A stretch of DNA of 64,000 nucleotides, taken from the NCBI GenBank assembly GCA_029449245.1, contig JANATF010000013.1, forward strand, positions 372,001 through 436,000. Reading direction: 5' to 3'. How positions within the stretch are numbered: the stretch's first letter is position 1; every line of letters starts with the position of its first letter. Below are positions 22,871 to 34,000 of this stretch, one piece after another. The position numbers were made by a program, and so were the translations under genes. The stretch is from Mortierella alpina (Eukaryota > Mortierellomycota > Mortierellomycetes > Mortierellales > Mortierellaceae). The notes beneath the pieces were generated by a model, which was not told the origin of the DNA, searched no databases, and worked only from the letters and a program-made list of their open reading frames with translations.

Positions 22871-24986
22871 ATGGCTCTCACAACCCGCATCATGCTGCGC
22901 GCCTCGTCACTCTCTTCGGTCGCCCGCCGTGCCGCCATCGTGTCCTCTGCGTCGACATCCTCTCGATTCGCTGCCACTCGAGCCTACTCTGCGCAACCTA
23001 ACCGATCCAGTGGAGGTGGAGCAGGCTCGACTCTGCTGATTGCTGCACTCGCTGCTGGAGCCGGTGCCGCTGGCTACCGCTACTACCTACAGAATGAAGG
23101 TAAGCTACTTTTCAGATACGGGACATTTTTCACTCTTGACGAAGGCTGCGCTTTTTTTCAAATGGCTGGACTCGCAGGCCATGACCTTGATCAGAGATGA
23201 CCTCCCCTGCCGCTGGTGTTTCCTGTATCATGGGTGAGGCAGGGTGGAAGGAGGGGGTTCATTCACACTTGCGGGTGTCATGTCTGAACCCGCGAACGTG
23301 CCCAAAGATCCGTCTTTTGTCTAGGCGCTGCGCAGGCATTTTTTTTACCTAGCAGATTCTCTATCTCGGTTTTCTCGGTCGTGCTTGTCCACATTACTCT
23401 CGTTCCCCAACCCTGCTCTTCACTTGTGCGCTTTGTGCATTTCCCATCGCCGAGTACCCAGGACACTTCACTAGTTTAGACATGACGGATACAGGGAGGA
23501 TATTTGCGTTGGTTGATTGGGCACAGAGGAGCGATGGTCAGGAGACCCCGAGTTCTAGGTTGTTCTTTGCAAGTGAGGGAGTAGTCAAAGAACGGGAGCA
23601 CTGGTGGCGGAGGGAAGGGGGGGGGATGAGAGACGAAGGGAGTGATGATGCATGATACTCTCCTTCTTCTCGGAGGCAAGGCTGATTATGCGAAAGCTCC
23701 CTGGCGGAGATAGTGCTTGAGTACATAGTGCAAAAGTAGCAACTCGTGTGGGAAATTTTTGTTGGAGCAAAAACCTCGGACTCCGAGCGTCAGGCCTAGT
23801 TTCCATGGTGCAGCACTCGGAAATTGGGTTGTGCAAGGGTCGAGGGGGACGAAAACACATCATTCATGCATCGGATGTGGTCCCCAGCTGTGGTTTCGCT
23901 GTACGGCCATCAGCTCTGCTGCTCTCAATCTATCACACATTGAATAGGCCTTGCTCATACCCTTATTCTTCTCTCTTCATCGCTCTAGGTTCAACGCTTC
24001 CAAAGGTCGCATCTGCTAAAAGTGCGGGTGCCGCTTCTAGCAAGGCCACGGAACCTCTGGACTACCAAAAGGTTTACAATGCTATTGCGGAGCTCGTGGA
24101 GGACGACAACTATGACGATGGCAGTTACGGTCCCGTCTTCCTGCGTCTGGCCTGGCACGCTTCTGGAACTTATGACAAGACTGCAAAGAACGGCGGGTCC
24201 AACGCTGCGACTATGCGATTCAAGTCCGAGGCTGGCCATGATGCCAACGCTGGTCTTGCCATTGCACGAGAGCGCCTGAACCGTGTCAAGGATAGGTTCC
24301 CACAGATCTCGTACGGAGACCTGTGGACCTTGGCTGGCGTCTGCGCAGTTCAAGAGATGGTTAGTTTACCTCTCTCGTTCACACTCTTTTGACGATATTA
24401 CGCATTTGCTGCCCTTAGCACTGTAATCTAACCTTGGCCATTTTGTGTTGTGGAACTTTTATAGGGTGGTCCCATTATCAAATGGAGGTCTGGACGCGTC
24501 GATGGCGAGGAGGACAACTGCCCGCCAGATGGCCGTTTGCCCGATGCCTCCCGTCCGGATCCTCAGCACTCCAAGGATATCTTTTACAAGATGGGCTTCA
24601 CGGATCAAGAGATTGTGGCTCTGATTGGTGCGCATGCGCTGGGACGTTGCCACAAGGACCGTTCTGGATTTGATGGCCCTTGGACGGCCTCACCCACAGT
24701 GTTCACCAACTCGTTCTTCACCGAGTTGCTGGGCCGCAAGTGGGTTGAGCGCAAGTGGGGTGGGCCCAAGCAGTATGAGGATAAGGAGTCTCAGTCATTG
24801 ATGATGTTGCCAGCGGACATGGCGATTCTCAAGGACAAGGAGTTCAAGAAGTGGGTCGACATCTATGCCAAGGACGAGAAGCGGTTCTTTGACGACTTTG
24901 CAGCGGCATGCGCCAAGCTGTTTGAGCTTGGATGCAAGTTCGAGGATAATGCTCGGGTATATGAGTTCAAGCCCACGAACGCGTAG
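22871..24986 (+). CDS. CCP1: Cytochrome c peroxidase, mitochondrial
   Basis: Reduces hydrogen peroxide with electrons from cytochrome c in the intermembrane space. Exons 22871-23099, 23989-24359 and 24465-24986 give 373 aa. The N-terminus is a bipartite presequence: a basic amphipathic part ([15 protein letters not shown]) and a hydrophobic anchor ([20 protein letters not shown]), as in yeast Ccp1, which is cut by inner-membrane proteases. The catalytic residues are all visible: distal Arg129, Trp132 and His133 in [12 protein letters not shown], proximal His257 in [10 protein letters not shown], the radical-site Trp273 in [14 protein letters not shown], and Asp318 in MMLPADM. The spacing of His257 to Trp273 (16) equals that in yeast. 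Intron 1 is 889 nt, the longest in the window, and separates the presequence from the enzyme. Confidence 0.97.
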
Positions 24987-25393
24987 AGGAGTTCAGACCG
25001 AGGAGTTTGGGAAGCAAGTGTTATCTGTAGGTCCTGGCGCTGTAGTAGTAGATTTCCACACGAAGAATTGTTGATATGAAAATTGCGCTTTGGCCCACAG
25101 AGGCTAAAAAAAGCGTGCCCTCTGAGTTGGGCAATTGGCCAATTATGTCTGTCTGTCTGTCCGGCTGACTGTCCGTCTGTCCATCGTCTGTCTGTCTGTC
25201 TGTCTGTCTGTCTGCCATAATTAAAGAGGGGACAGAGAGTCTGGACAAGTTGCGGAGCTGTGGTCACCAGGCTCAGGAGCCAGGAATCCCACGTATTGAA
25301 GCGTTGCGCTGGTGGAAGGGCGATGCACACTGGAATGCAGGGACGAGAGACGTTCATGCTTTGGATAACGCGTGGGTGCCCTTTGTCTCAGAT

Positions 25394-25424
<31 letters not shown>

Positions 25425-25588
25425 CTGTCTCTGTCTCTGTCTCTGGTGCCTTCCGTCGCATTGCACACATCCAACGAACCCACACTCTGTACACGATCCG
25501 TTCGTCGTTACCATTAAAAACCTACACACAAGTCGCCCGTTGCCCATTGCCCACTGGACATCATCATCTGCGCTCGAAACAGCATCCC
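24987..25588. other. Intergenic with tetranucleotide repeat and poly-T tract
   Basis: Contains an imperfect (TCTG)n array (25146-25215) and a T28 run (25397-25424) followed by CTGTCTCTGTCTC. The second half is probably leader of the PHP-domain gene. No coding exon is seen. Confidence 0.55.
25146..25215. repeat. (TCTG)n microsatellite
   Basis: Imperfect tandem TCTG/TCCG/TCTG units, ending with seven nearly perfect TCTG copies. Confidence 0.85.
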
Positions 25589-27629
25589 ATGAACATTGCA
25601 GCGGGAGACCACGGCCATGCAGGTGACAGCATTCTACTTCTGCCCCCGTCCCGAACCTCCACCCCCGCAGTCTCCACGCCAGGCAGCAGCACCTTTCACA
25701 AGGACGAGAACCCCGCCAGCAACAGCCACAGTCCTGCACCATCGCTCTCGTTATCACACAGAGGGTCTGCCATCCTGCCGCCATCGTCAGCCTTGCCTCC
25801 ACTACACCTCGAGGTCCCGGCGTATAACCTCCCAACCTCAACCTCATCCAACTCCAATGCCGCAAGCAGTGCCCCTACCAGTCGCGGACAAGAAGGCTCG
25901 CGGTCCTCACTGATCTTTCACCAGTACGTCTCTACGCCTTACCAGTCCTTCATGCGCTACTTGTCCACACCCGCCTCAGATCGCACCTCCGCCAGTGCAG
26001 GATTTCATCCATGGGTGCAAAAGATCCCACCATGGCTGATTCCGCAGTACCATGGAAAACGTCCCGTAGTTCGATCGACCGTCCTACGACCCTTGTGCCG
26101 TTTACTACTACTGGCCATCATCCTCGCCGTGTTGATCGCCTCCACGCTCCTGTATTCGTTCCGCGGCCGTCAACCTGAGCTGTCGGATTACAGCGCCGTT
26201 CAAGACTTTGAGTGGACACCCATTAACCCGAGATCGTACTTGAGTCCCATGAATGCGAGCTTTGGGGATCAGTATGATGTCTTGCTGGATGGGCATTCGC
26301 ACACGATCTATTCTGACGGCCGAATGACGCCCGAGACGTTGTTGAAATGGCATATTGGTACTTACCTGTGAATATTTTTCCACTTGCAGTTCCTAACTTC
26401 TTGCGGGCAAACTCTTTTTTAATCTGACCGATGTTTGAATCTTTTATGGCTAAACTATGGGGCAACCATTACTAGCCAATGGATACAACGCAGTGGTTGT
26501 GAGCGACCACAATACGATCGAAGGAGGGCTAGCCACTCAGAAACTCGCTCAGGAAAAGTATGCGGACAAGATCACAGTGATCCCCGCCATGGAGTTGACG
26601 TGAGTTTTTTTTTGTTTTTTCTGTTTTAATCGGTTTCCTCTTTTGTGAAGAGAATTCCTGGAAGCAAAGCATACTGAGAATCTATTTCATCTTTTCCCTA
26701 GATGTTGTCGGTTACATATGAACTTGATTGGAATCAATGAGACTATTGATATTGCCATTACAAAATGGCCGACGGACGAACAGATCAAGGCCACTATCGC
26801 AAGGACGCACGAGTTGGGAGGACTGGCGATCATCAACCATATCCCATGGAGTAACACCACAGGTCAGTCCGTCTCTAGACAAAACAACACAGAAAAAGGA
26901 ACTGCCAACCTCAACGCGATGGAGCGCATAACTGACGTGTCCCTCTCTCTCTCTCTCTCAGAATACGGGTACCAGCTCCCCCGGATGCAGAACCACCCAA
27001 GTCGAGAAGCCCTGGTAGAAATGGGCATTGATGGATTCGAGGTCGCGAATGGAAACACCCTGGACACCCTCTCGTTAAAGTTCCTGCAAGACCATAACCT
27101 GCTCCTCATGACCGGGACCGATGTCCATTACCCAGACTCGACCGCTTACTCTTGGTTGATCCTCAACACCAACAACAACAGGACGGCAGCGAATATCATG
27201 GCGCAGCTCCGGGCGCGTAAGACGTCGTTTCTTTTTGATCCGGTGGGGACTCAGAAAGTTGCGTATGCTCCAGAGTCGGCCAAGTACTACAAGACCGCGC
27301 CTCCCACGTTGTTAGGTCAGTACTTTCAAATGTTTTGGACCGATCAGACAGGAATGTACTCCTTCATGCCCGAGGGAGGATTCTGTCATCAGGAGACGGT
27401 CACTATCCGGTGGAGTCTTATCGGGTACTTTATCGGATGGATCCTGGTGGGGTTCTTGTTGTTTGAAGCTGCCAGGCTGCTCGTGGTCGGGTTTTGTTGG
27501 GGTCCTTTCCAAAGGAGACGCAAGTATCTGAGGAAAAAGAAGTATCTGGACGAGGAGGGCCGTCAACGCGACGATATTGAAGATTCATTGCATGCGTCAG
27601 ATAGAGAAGCCCATGGGCGGATAGAATGA
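25589..27629 (+). CDS. Membrane-anchored PHP-domain metal-dependent hydrolase
   Basis: Exons 25589-26357, 26476-26599, 26702-26862 and 26962-27629 give 573 aa. After a Ser/Pro-rich cytoplasmic stretch, one helix (about 172-194, LLLLAIILAVLIASTLLY) anchors the protein. The PHP (polymerase and histidinol phosphatase) fold follows: DGHSHTIYSDGRMTPE with the first metal His pair, VVVSDHNTIEGG, IPAMELTCCRLHMNLIGIN, AIINHIPWSN, and the last metal site MTGTDVHYPDS. A second hydrophobic stretch (SLIGYFIGWILVGFLLFEA) and a very basic tail (RRRKYLRKKKYL) end the protein. The domain therefore sits between two membrane segments, probably on the lumenal or outer face. Each exon join restores a conserved PHP motif. 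A phosphatase or phosphodiesterase is likely; the substrate is unknown. Confidence 0.85.
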
Positions 27630-27665
27630 ACCGATACGGGGCTTTCCACCCTACTCCACGCCTAT

Positions 27666-29699
27666 TTATTTTGATCGACCGGCACCTTGTTTGTTGCGGA
27701 TAATCTCCTGAACTTGACCGCTCAATTCAGAGTACTCTCGCTGAAGATCCGCTGTCCTCTCGACCACAAGGTTCTGGAGGACGTGGATGTTCCTCGGCAG
27801 AAAGTGGACCTCGTCCGTACTTGAGGACTGGTGGAGTAATTGGTTGTCCATGTGTTCCCGAACGTGCATTAGCTGTGTCATGTGCTGCTGCATCTCAACC
27901 AGCTCCTGATCTCGTTCGGCTTTCAGCTTCTCGTTTTGTTGAAAGAGTGTCCAAAGCTGTGTCTGAGGATCCTCGTCTGATTTCATCCCCAAATTACTGC
28001 CGGATTTTGAGCGATGGTCCATTCCTCGACCAGTAGAGGCCTCTGCTGTTGCTGTTCTTGACAGCCGCTTCGACTGCTGCGAGAGCTCCTGACATTCCTC
28101 AATCGCAGCCCACAAGAGATGCTTCTGGCGCTGGATCGCATTCTTTTCAGTGCACAGGACCTGTTCTACCACCTCACCGAGACAGTAATATTCCAAGACC
28201 TGATCGATCATGGTTTCGAGGCACCGCTTAGCCTGCTCCTGCTGGCGGATGAAATCCCTATGCGCTGTGGTCAAGTACCGCAGCTCAATATCTGATCTTG
28301 CTATCCTCTCGCATATATCGACCAGCACACCTTGATGCGCCTCGATCTCTCCCCCAGGACCAGAAGTTCCTCCACTATGGCCACCAACGTGCGGTGGCGG
28401 ATCCGAGAGCAATTGCTCCATCTCCTCCATCAACCTTGCCGTTTCCCGCTGGACAGAGATGAGTTCAATCTCCTGTTGTCTCGACTTTTGTATCAGCAGG
28501 GTCCTTGTGTGGGCCATTGAGTAGTCCTGTGTCCGATCGTCATCCTCTGCATCTCTGGCCATGTCATCCTCCTCGAGCTCAGCGTCTAGCCTTTTCATGT
28601 ATTCAAGTTCATCTTCTAGACATTTGAGCTGAGCCATTGCGCGGATATGACTCATTTTGGTGGCTCGATAGGTGGAGCAGAGTCGTACGAGCTCTTTCTC
28701 CTGAACTGGATCCCGCTTCAGAATCTGTTCCAGATGTGAGGATGGAGAAGTGGTGGTGGTGGCGGCATGTGTCCTTTGAATGGACGATGAGAGGTCGATA
28801 GAATCCATGATATGTTTGTAAAGAAGGTCAAGAGTCGCAAGAAATTCCTTGTCGAATTGTTGGATCCGAAGAAGATCATCCTGACATTGGTACAAAAACC
28901 GTTTTTGCGGAGATACTGATGAAGATGAAGATGATGCTACATGCGATCTGCCTCGGCTCTTGTCTATGGTCCTGCTGGCATTATCCACGATTACGTTGGA
29001 GTCTCCACGTGAGCCGACTGGACTTGTCGAGTGGGTCGGCGCAAAATACTCCGAGAAGACGGCGCGAGCTGTGTCTTCGATTTTAAGCACGGTTGCATCA
29101 AGTTTGACTGAGGTGTCGTGGATATCCAGGTCCAGGGCCTTGTTTGTGTCGATGGCATGGGCCTCGAGGATCTTGAGATCAGCGAGTTCCTGTTCTAGGG
29201 CGGCAAGGGTCCGTCTAAAAGTGCAAAGGGTACAAGGTTGGTCAAAAGCGCCATCGAGTAAATTAAAAGATATGTGGTACATGTATGCGGATAACGCAGG
29301 ACTACTTTACTGTAGCTGCCAATGCTCCTGATCCAGTGCCAACAGTGCGTCGTCTTCGTCGTCTTGAGCTTCAGTGGTGTTGTATCCGTCAACGTCTGTA
29401 GCGTCTCCAACCAGAGCCACGGAGGACAGTAGTGGCTGGTATCCAGGCCAGTTGGTCTCCGCAGAGATGCTGTCGAGCAGCCATTCCAGGAACTTTGTTG
29501 CTGCAGTGTCCATGGTCGCTGTGCTTGCTGTGGTGTGTTCGTGCTGGGCGGGGTATAGCTTCCATAGTGCCGCATGGACGTCTTCTGGCGAAATAGGATG
29601 CGGGTAGTGGACGGAGTCGAGGAGGCGGATGAGCTTGGTGGACTGCTGGGTGACATGATCCTCGAGTGAGGCTGTGGGAGGATGAGCAGGGTCGGCCAT
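27666..29699 (-). CDS. Coiled-coil protein, HAUS3-like augmin subunit
   Basis: Exons 29699-29311 and 29214-27666 (GTAAAG to TTTTAG, phase 2) give 645 aa. The N-terminal 130 residues are a small helical domain (KLIRLLDSVHYPHPISPEDV, then TKFLEWLLDSIS) ending LDQEHWQLQRTLAALEQEL. This order recalls HAUS3 of animals, where a Phe-Leu-Lys-Trp-Phe element precedes long coiled coils. The rest is almost all heptad-like helix with acidic and Ser-rich breaks. Augmin brings gamma-tubulin to spindle microtubules for branching nucleation. The match is by layout and short phrases only; another coiled-coil spindle protein is possible. Its stop is 36 nt from the convergent PHP gene, and its last codons overlap an AATAAA (minus strand). 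Confidence 0.5.
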
Positions 29700-29894
29700 G
29701 GTCGCCGATGGGAGGGTGAAGTGTTGAGAACATGAACGCGTGCAAATGAGCCAGGCTTTTGATTTTGGCGGCGCACCATGAGGAACAGTCACTAGCACCC
29801 TGGCACGCTGGCTGCTTTCAAGGTGTTCTTGGGACATTCCATTCCCCACACATTCCTTCCTTCGGTCCGCTCAGTCTAGTGGACATCGACATCC
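29700..29894. promoter_or_regulatory. Short bidirectional promoter region
   Basis: Fewer than 200 nt separate the start codons of the HAUS3-like gene (-) and the SNARE gene (+). No TATA box is evident. Both genes must use this region or start inside each other's leaders. Confidence 0.45.
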
Positions 29895-30688
29895 ATGTGG
29901 CAAGTTGTCGCTCTCTTCCCTTCTCCTCGTCGCTGTCTCTCCATCCCTCTCAGCCTTGCTCCTTTTCGTGCGACCCATCGACCCATCGTTGTTCGGTCAG
30001 TCAAGCTCATCAGGCTCCTCTCTGACTGCAGCAACTGACGCCCTCCCACTCTCTCTACTCCAATAGGAAGAACCAGAACCAGACAAGAGCCGACCTCTTT
30101 GGCGCCTCATCCTCTTCAAACAGCCGCAGCAATGGACACAATCGGGAACAGCAGACCGCACTGTTCTACGAGCAACAGAACGACCTCCGGATGGAAGAAC
30201 TTGCCTCCAAAGTGTCAGCCTTGAACAAGGTACCAACCCCTCCACCGCGCAGATCGAAGGGTCATTCAGAATCGCAACTGCCTCGGTATATGAGTGAGTA
30301 AGCGAGAGTACGTGTGCTAAATCCCATGGCGCTTTTTTCTTCTTTTCGTTTCATCGACGTAGATCACAGTCGATATTCAGAACGAGGTTCATGGACAGCA
30401 CGCTATCTTGGATCAGAACGTAAGAACTCTTGGCACTTGTATTCGAGGTACACTGCCATAATAGTTGTGTGTAATTTGCTCGCGCAGCACACATCGTTGA
30501 CACATTGCCCTCTCATGCGATAGGCCAACTCCTTCAACGACTTTGGAACCAGCTTTGCAACAACGATCAAGAAGCTGAATGTGATGGCAGCGCAACAGAT
30601 GGGCAAGAGCATGTGCTGGATGGTCAGCGCGATCGTGATTGTCTTCTTTATCGTCTACTATATCCTGACCAGGACCAACTCCACTTGA
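29895..30688 (+). CDS. Qc-SNARE of the Bet1/Sft1 type
   Basis: Proposed exons 29895-29899, 30067-30229, 30363-30419 and 30524-30688 give 129 aa. Exons 2-4 are secure. They encode a Gln/Asn/Ser-rich N-terminus (TRADLFGASSSSN), a SNARE helix (MEELASKVSALNKITVDIQ, NEVHGQHAILDQNANSF) and a C-terminal anchor (WMVSAIVIVFFIVYYILT). The phrase LASKVSALNKITVDIQNEV is closer to Sft1, with Bet1 the alternative. Either would act in ER-Golgi or intra-Golgi fusion. The first exon (ATG TG) is the least certain part. It needs a GC donor (GCAAGT) and is supported only by phase and by being the sole nearby ATG that fits. Otherwise translation could begin at the internal Met at 30191. Confidence 0.8.
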
Positions 30689-31018
30689 GAAAAGCAAGTT
30701 TCCCTCCTGTACCTCGCTGCAGATCGGGCAAAAGGTGGCAGATCCGACGCCCTTGATACCTGTCCTGCAGTTGTGCGCCAAAGATCGACTGGAAGGAGAG
30801 GAAGAAGGAACACAAGCCCAAGCCTATATTTAGAAGAATGAACCCTCCACCAACACAACCTAACTCAACTCAACCCAACCCCCCTTGCACCATGGCCTTT
30901 TAACAATATATATTTACAATAATAACTACGCGGCATGAGGCAGATGTTAACTATCTGCTGATGATAGAGTTTGCCCTCCTTTACTCTTCTCTTTTTTTCC
31001 GAGAACCAGCCCCCAGAA
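30689..31018. other. Convergent 3' regions
   Basis: AT-rich sequence between the SNARE gene (+) and the orphan gene (-), with a TATATATT/AATAATAA patch near 30905-30925 that could serve 3'-end formation. No gene is seen. Confidence 0.5.
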
Positions 31019-34000
31019 CTATATGTCCATGCTGTCGACGTGTCGCCAAAGCATCCTCGCCCTTCGTCTCGAGAACCTCATCGATTGTAACACGGGGTCT
31101 TGCCTACTCCAAAGATCCCAATAGAGCCGATCGTTGCATGTATCGTGCTCCAGTCCGTCTATCCAATGGGCACGTGCAGTCTGTTCATTCGTGAGAACCC
31201 TGTCTGACGACTGCTTCGAACCTTGTATACCCCTTTCGATAGGTTGCATCCTGGCGTTCAGATACTGATCTAATTCATCCAGGACTGCGTCATGCTTGAA
31301 GATCCCATACTGTGAGCTCTCGTCCTCCATTAAGGGAAGCTCCGTATCGATTCTGGTGGAGGATGACAAAGATGAGGTTGCCCCTGCTGCTGTGGTTGCG
31401 GTGGATAGTTCAGGTGTGCCGTCAGTGTCGCAAAGGTCACTCAAAGAAGAGTTGGTGGAGGACACGTTCGAAGGGCTCGTGTGTTTGAGGATATAGCTAT
31501 CTGGTTGATACATCCATCCATGGTAAATACAGCCTTCATGGTCACGACCGCCCTGGCAGTTCTCGGACTCATCGCCCTCATCGTCCTCGTCTTCGTGGTC
31601 GTGGTTGGCACGGCCATCTTTCGTTGCTGTTCCTCGTTTTCCCCGCTTATGGGCGTTTTGGTCAGAACAGCTCTCACAATTAGAATCATCTTCATTATGA
31701 ACAGAGCAACAACTCCAAGTGCGTTCCTTCAGTTCCTGAGGGCGACACATCCAGCGATCATGATAAAACTGCAAAGCCGCTGCAAGATGAGAATCTAGGT
31801 TCGCTGGCTGTTGACCTGCCTGGGTCGACATCATATCCGAAATAATCGTCTTGACGACCTTGAATGAGGTGCTCAAGCCCGAAAGCGGGACCTGAATGCA
31901 AAGATGGAGCATTGCCAAGTAGAGTTCGTTTGGGAGACGACGCGCCTGAGGGTTTGGTTGCAAGGTCGGGTTCAGATCCTGCAGGATTAACTGTAACGCG
32001 GGCGCGACTGATAACGCCGACGTGGTCGCAGATGATGCTATTGTTGTTGCTGAAGCAGCAGCTGTGGTATCTGTAGACCCACAGGCGGACAGGTCGACTG
32101 TCGTGAGAGAGGACAAGGTGGATGGACGATTAGAGAGGTTGAAAAACATGGACATACTACCACTCAGATTGTGATTGATGTTGCCCTCCGTCGATGGACT
32201 GGCTTGGTGGACGAAGCTTGCTGTCTTGGGGGTTCTGGGTAGAGGCGTTAGGGGAGCAAGGGCACTCAAGCGAGGCAGATGCCGTATAGGTCCAACATTC
32301 CGCATGTCTGCATAGATTTCAAAAGCCAAGTCCATCAGAGGGCCGATGGTCATTTGGGGCATCTGGTGTTGCTCAACCGATTGAGCCCTGACGATGGCCA
32401 ACACGGTGTCATAGATAGCCTTGAACATGCATGTCATGACAAAAGGATCTCGCAGCTGGGCTTGATACCTGTTCAGCGGCTCGTTCCTCATCGCACAGTA
32501 CACCTTGAACGCCTTCATGTAGCGAGACGAGCACTCTGGCGAGTGGATGGCCACCGTGAGGATGTTGTGAAGAAACACTGCTAGCGAGGTAGTCCCAGCC
32601 ATCCCAGAGATCGGAGAGGACAACGATAGTGCACTTCCTCTTGTGGTGCCGGGACCTGCGCCGCCACCTTGCGCTAGTGTAGTTGCATTAGGTTTCTGCG
32701 GCTGGGACACATATACAGAAGGAGTGTTGCCGGAGGAACTGAAAAAGAATGGATTCATCGTGGCCTTGTTGTAAATAGCCCATGCGCGGGCCTCCCAAAC
32801 CTCAGCATCCTCTTCACAATTCTTCTTCCAGGACCGTGACCCACTGTAATCTCCCGCAAACACTCCGACTCGCTTCGTTACTGTCCCATCCTCGTGCTCG
32901 GCACCATCGCCGCCCTCAATACCATTTGTGTCCTCACAATCCTTTTCGCCATGAGATTGCCTGTCGTCCTCAAAACATAGCTCCCTTGCCAACAGGTTGG
33001 GCGATGAAGAGCCGCCTTTCAAATGCGGACTTAGTCCTCCGTGTCCGAGAAATGCTCGTTTGCAGAGCCGCATTGCGATCTTAGCGGTGTCCTTGTCTTC
33101 AAGTCGAGCAGGACCCATGCGTTCATAGACATGCTTCCAGCCGTACTCAAACTGCTTATGGTTGATGCACTCCTCAAGCATTCCATTATCGAGCACGGTT
33201 AGGTGACGATTGACATGGATGTTCTTATGCCCAATAGGTGTTTGCAGAGGGGTTAAATTTGGCGGCGACTTGGCCGACTTTGTCTTCCTCGTGTCGACAT
33301 TTAGCGGCGCTGTAGTAGTTGAGTCCTTTGCTTTTGCCCAAGATGAAGAGGACGCTGACTTGAAGGCCGACAGGAATGAAAAGCGTCGCTTGGTAGGAAT
33401 TTCTTTTGCCACCTCTGAATCTGGACGAGATGTGCCTTTGCCTGTTGCTATAGTATCATCCTTGAGACTTGGAGCAGAGATGCATGTTGTGAAGGAGGCA
33501 GAGGGTAGCGTCATGGGCCCCTCACCGTGATGAATCTGCTGGCAGGCTCGATGGACCTCATTGGCTTGCTCAGGTTTGTTTTCTACCTCAGAGAGCGACA
33601 GGGATGAAAGAAAACGGTCGATGTTGGCTGGCGCGTCCATGAGCCTTGCACGCCTGCGCTCATACTGGGTCTTGGTCTCTTCCCACTTTGATGCGTCCAA
33701 CTGCAGCCTGAACCATTTCTGGATCATGACTGTGGATGCTCGCTCTTGCTCCTGGTGATACCTGTGGGATTTGCTCGCTGCCCCGTGTGACTGGGAGAGC
33801 AATGTTCGAGAGTGTGAGAGGTACCTCTCCAGAAGGGCCTCCGCCTCCTGTAGACGGCGAGGCTTGCAGAAGAGATGGCATGAGATGGCAGTGCGATAGG
33901 TGGAGCTACTCCATCGAGCGCTGTCCACTCTGGCGAGGCATGAGAGGGCGTCTTGTGCACTATCATGGTCCAACAAAAACTGGCATACACGGAGATGATC

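Noticed and set aside
25146-25215. Tandem repeats as a CRISPR-like array
   Set aside because: The 4-bp units have no spacers and this is a eukaryotic nuclear region.
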